A DNA stretch of 15,062 nt from Chitinophaga pinensis. Lineage in GTDB: Bacteria; Bacteroidota; Bacteroidia; SXHM01. Position numbers and translations under genes: made by a program. Positions 14,001 through 15,062 of this stretch are shown one piece after another; the stretch's first letter is position 1, and every line of letters starts with the position of its first letter. The notes under the pieces are model-generated. The model was not told where the DNA came from. It worked only from the letters and a program-made list of their open reading frames with translations, and did no database searches. The stretch spans positions 1 to 15,062 of the forward strand of contig CAMDBK010000041.1 in NCBI GenBank assembly GCA_945889235.1, read 5' to 3'.

Positions 14001-15062
14001 ATGAACAAATCCATTATTCGTTTTACAATTATTTGTATGGCTATGGCTCTTATCGGGCTTACCGGTGTGCAGGTGTATTGGATAAAAAACGCGGTGGCGC
14101 TGCGCGAGAAACAATTTAATCAGGCGGTAAGCGAGGCGCTTGGTAATGTTGCCTATAATTTTGAGAAACAACGCGTGGCGCAAAACCTCTCGCATCAGAT
14201 TGATTTGCAAAACCGCAGAATGCAGTTGTTCCGCAAATTAGATTCGATAGGTGCTGCCAACATTATGTGTTTAGACAGCATGAATTATTCTTACCGACTC
14301 GGAAATAACTTTGCTTTTTCTGGCGTGCAAGATGATTTTGAATTCAACATTACAGAAGAGGTAATGGAAGATTCAAGCGGTTATTTATTAAAGAAAACTC
14401 GGAACAGAAGTTTTGGTCCTAAAGGATTAAAACAAGCAGAAACTGCTGTAAACAATAATCCCGATGCTGATCTGGCGCGGGCAATACAAAGCAAAAGCAG
14501 TCAGTGGGTGGCTGAGAAATCCGAAATTCTGGATGATATTTTTAAAGAAATGCTTTCGTTCAACACCTTTGACCAGGGCGAAAATTTAAATCCTGATTTA
14601 CTTGATTCACTTCTTGAAGATGAGTTGCACAGCAAGGGAATTGAAACAGATTATTCCTTTGCAGTACTTGATCCTTTTAAGAATGTAATTTTTGCACAGC
14701 AAACAAATAAAACACCCGAAGCAGATTTGATTAATTCAAATCATAAAGTCAATCTTTTTCAGGGAAATATTTTTGCAAATCCTAACTACCTCTCTGTGTT
14801 TTTCCCAAACAGTCAGCAATATCTTTTAAAAACTCTGTGGGCAATGCTGCTTACTTCTGCTTTGTTTATGCTGGTGATTATTGTTTCGTTTTCCTATACG
14901 GTTTCTACTGTTTTCAAACAGAAAAAATTATCGGAAGTGAAAAATGATTTTATCAATAACATGACCCACGAATTGAAAACACCCATCTCCACCATTTCGC
15001 TTGCCTGTCAGGTTCTGGAAGACCATGAGGTGGGAAAAACTCCGGCAATGGTTGAAAATTAT
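14001..15062 (+). CDS. Sensor histidine kinase, N-terminal part
   Basis: The frame from the ATG at 14001 stays open to the window edge, giving 354 residues. Layout: first membrane helix at about residues 7-29 (IICMAMALIGLTGVQVYW), then a periplasmic sensor region of about 245 residues with no domain I recognise. A second helix lies at about 279-302 (TLWAMLLTSALFMLVIIVSF), followed by the HisKA dimerisation/phospho-acceptor segment NDFINNMTHELKTPISTISL with H323. The ATP-binding HATPase domain and any partner response regulator lie outside the window. The stimulus is unknown. The arrangement (two membrane helices, HisKA with THELKTPI) is that of common Bacteroidota kinases such as RprX and the Type IX regulator PorY. 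Proximity to Type IX genes is suggestive only, since murF and a terminator intervene. A start at M13 or M15 would cut into the first helix, so M1 is preferred. Confidence 0.9.
   Translation, partial: MNKSIIRFTIICMAMALIGLTGVQVYWIKNAVALREKQFNQAVSEALGNVAYNFEKQRVAQNLSHQIDLQNRRMQLFRKLDSIGAANIMCLDSMNYSYRLGNNFAFSGVQDDFEFNITEEVMEDSSGYLLKKTRNRSFGPKGLKQAETAVNNNPDADLARAIQSKSSQWVAEKSEILDDIFKEMLSFNTFDQGENLNPDLLDSLLEDELHSKGIETDYSFAVLDPFKNVIFAQQTNKTPEADLINSNHKVNLFQGNIFANPNYLSVFFPNSQQYLLKTLWAMLLTSALFMLVIIVSFSYTVSTVFKQKKLSEVKNDFINNMTHELKTPISTISLACQVLEDHEVGKTPAMVENY

Noticed and set aside
13965..14210. Minus-strand 81-codon open frame at the murF/kinase junction
   Set aside because: It overlaps the start and first membrane helix of the histidine kinase in antisense and resembles no known protein.
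1..15062. CRISPR array, prophage, insertion sequence or defence island
   Set aside because: No regularly spaced repeats, transposase or integrase motifs, or defence-type domains were seen; the window is core and Type IX secretion genes.

Overview
The window comes from a member of the Bacteroidota (Bacteroidetes). It carries a near-complete set of outer-membrane Type IX secretion / gliding genes (porV, porU, a PorP/SprF-family protein and gldJ). Its promoters use the phylum's TAnnTTTG -7 box, its start codons have A-rich leaders instead of Shine-Dalgarno sequences, and it has typical Bacteroidota-style intergenic hairpin repeats. The sequence is moderately AT-rich and gene-dense, with no mobile element, CRISPR array, tRNA or rRNA that I can see.

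Left part, all on the minus strand (read right to left from about 9.8 kb to 1): porU (sortase of the Type IX system), porV (its outer-membrane partner), ispF (isoprenoid synthesis, overlapping porV by 11 bp) and cdd (cytidine deaminase). These look like one transcription unit. It is followed by an uncharacterised lipoprotein gene with its own strong terminator, a Y-family DNA polymerase gene starting directly after that terminator, and the first 272 codons of gcvP (glycine decarboxylase), which runs off the left edge.

Right part, all on the plus strand from about 9.97 kb: a PorP/SprF-family gene and gldJ, a perfect 18-bp-arm terminator, murF starting 11 bp after it, and a two-membrane-segment sensor histidine kinase that runs off the right edge just after its phospho-acceptor histidine. 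The 373-bp gap between porU and the PorP-like gene is a divergent promoter region.

Functionally, the centre of the window is a Type IX secretion cluster. PorU removes C-terminal sorting signals and attaches cargo at the cell surface, PorV shuttles cargo to PorU, the PorP-like protein links outer membrane and motor, and GldJ is the FGE-like lipoprotein needed for gliding and secretion. The porV-porU-gldJ neighbourhood matches what I recall of Flavobacterium johnsoniae. MurF, IspF, Cdd and GcvP are housekeeping enzymes. I do not see a clearly undescribed multi-gene system. The most interesting items are small-scale: a REP-like repeat with compensatory base changes that supplies the ispF stop codon, a terminator whose loop is a perfect -7 promoter box, two terminators abutting downstream start codons, and an unassigned lipoprotein.
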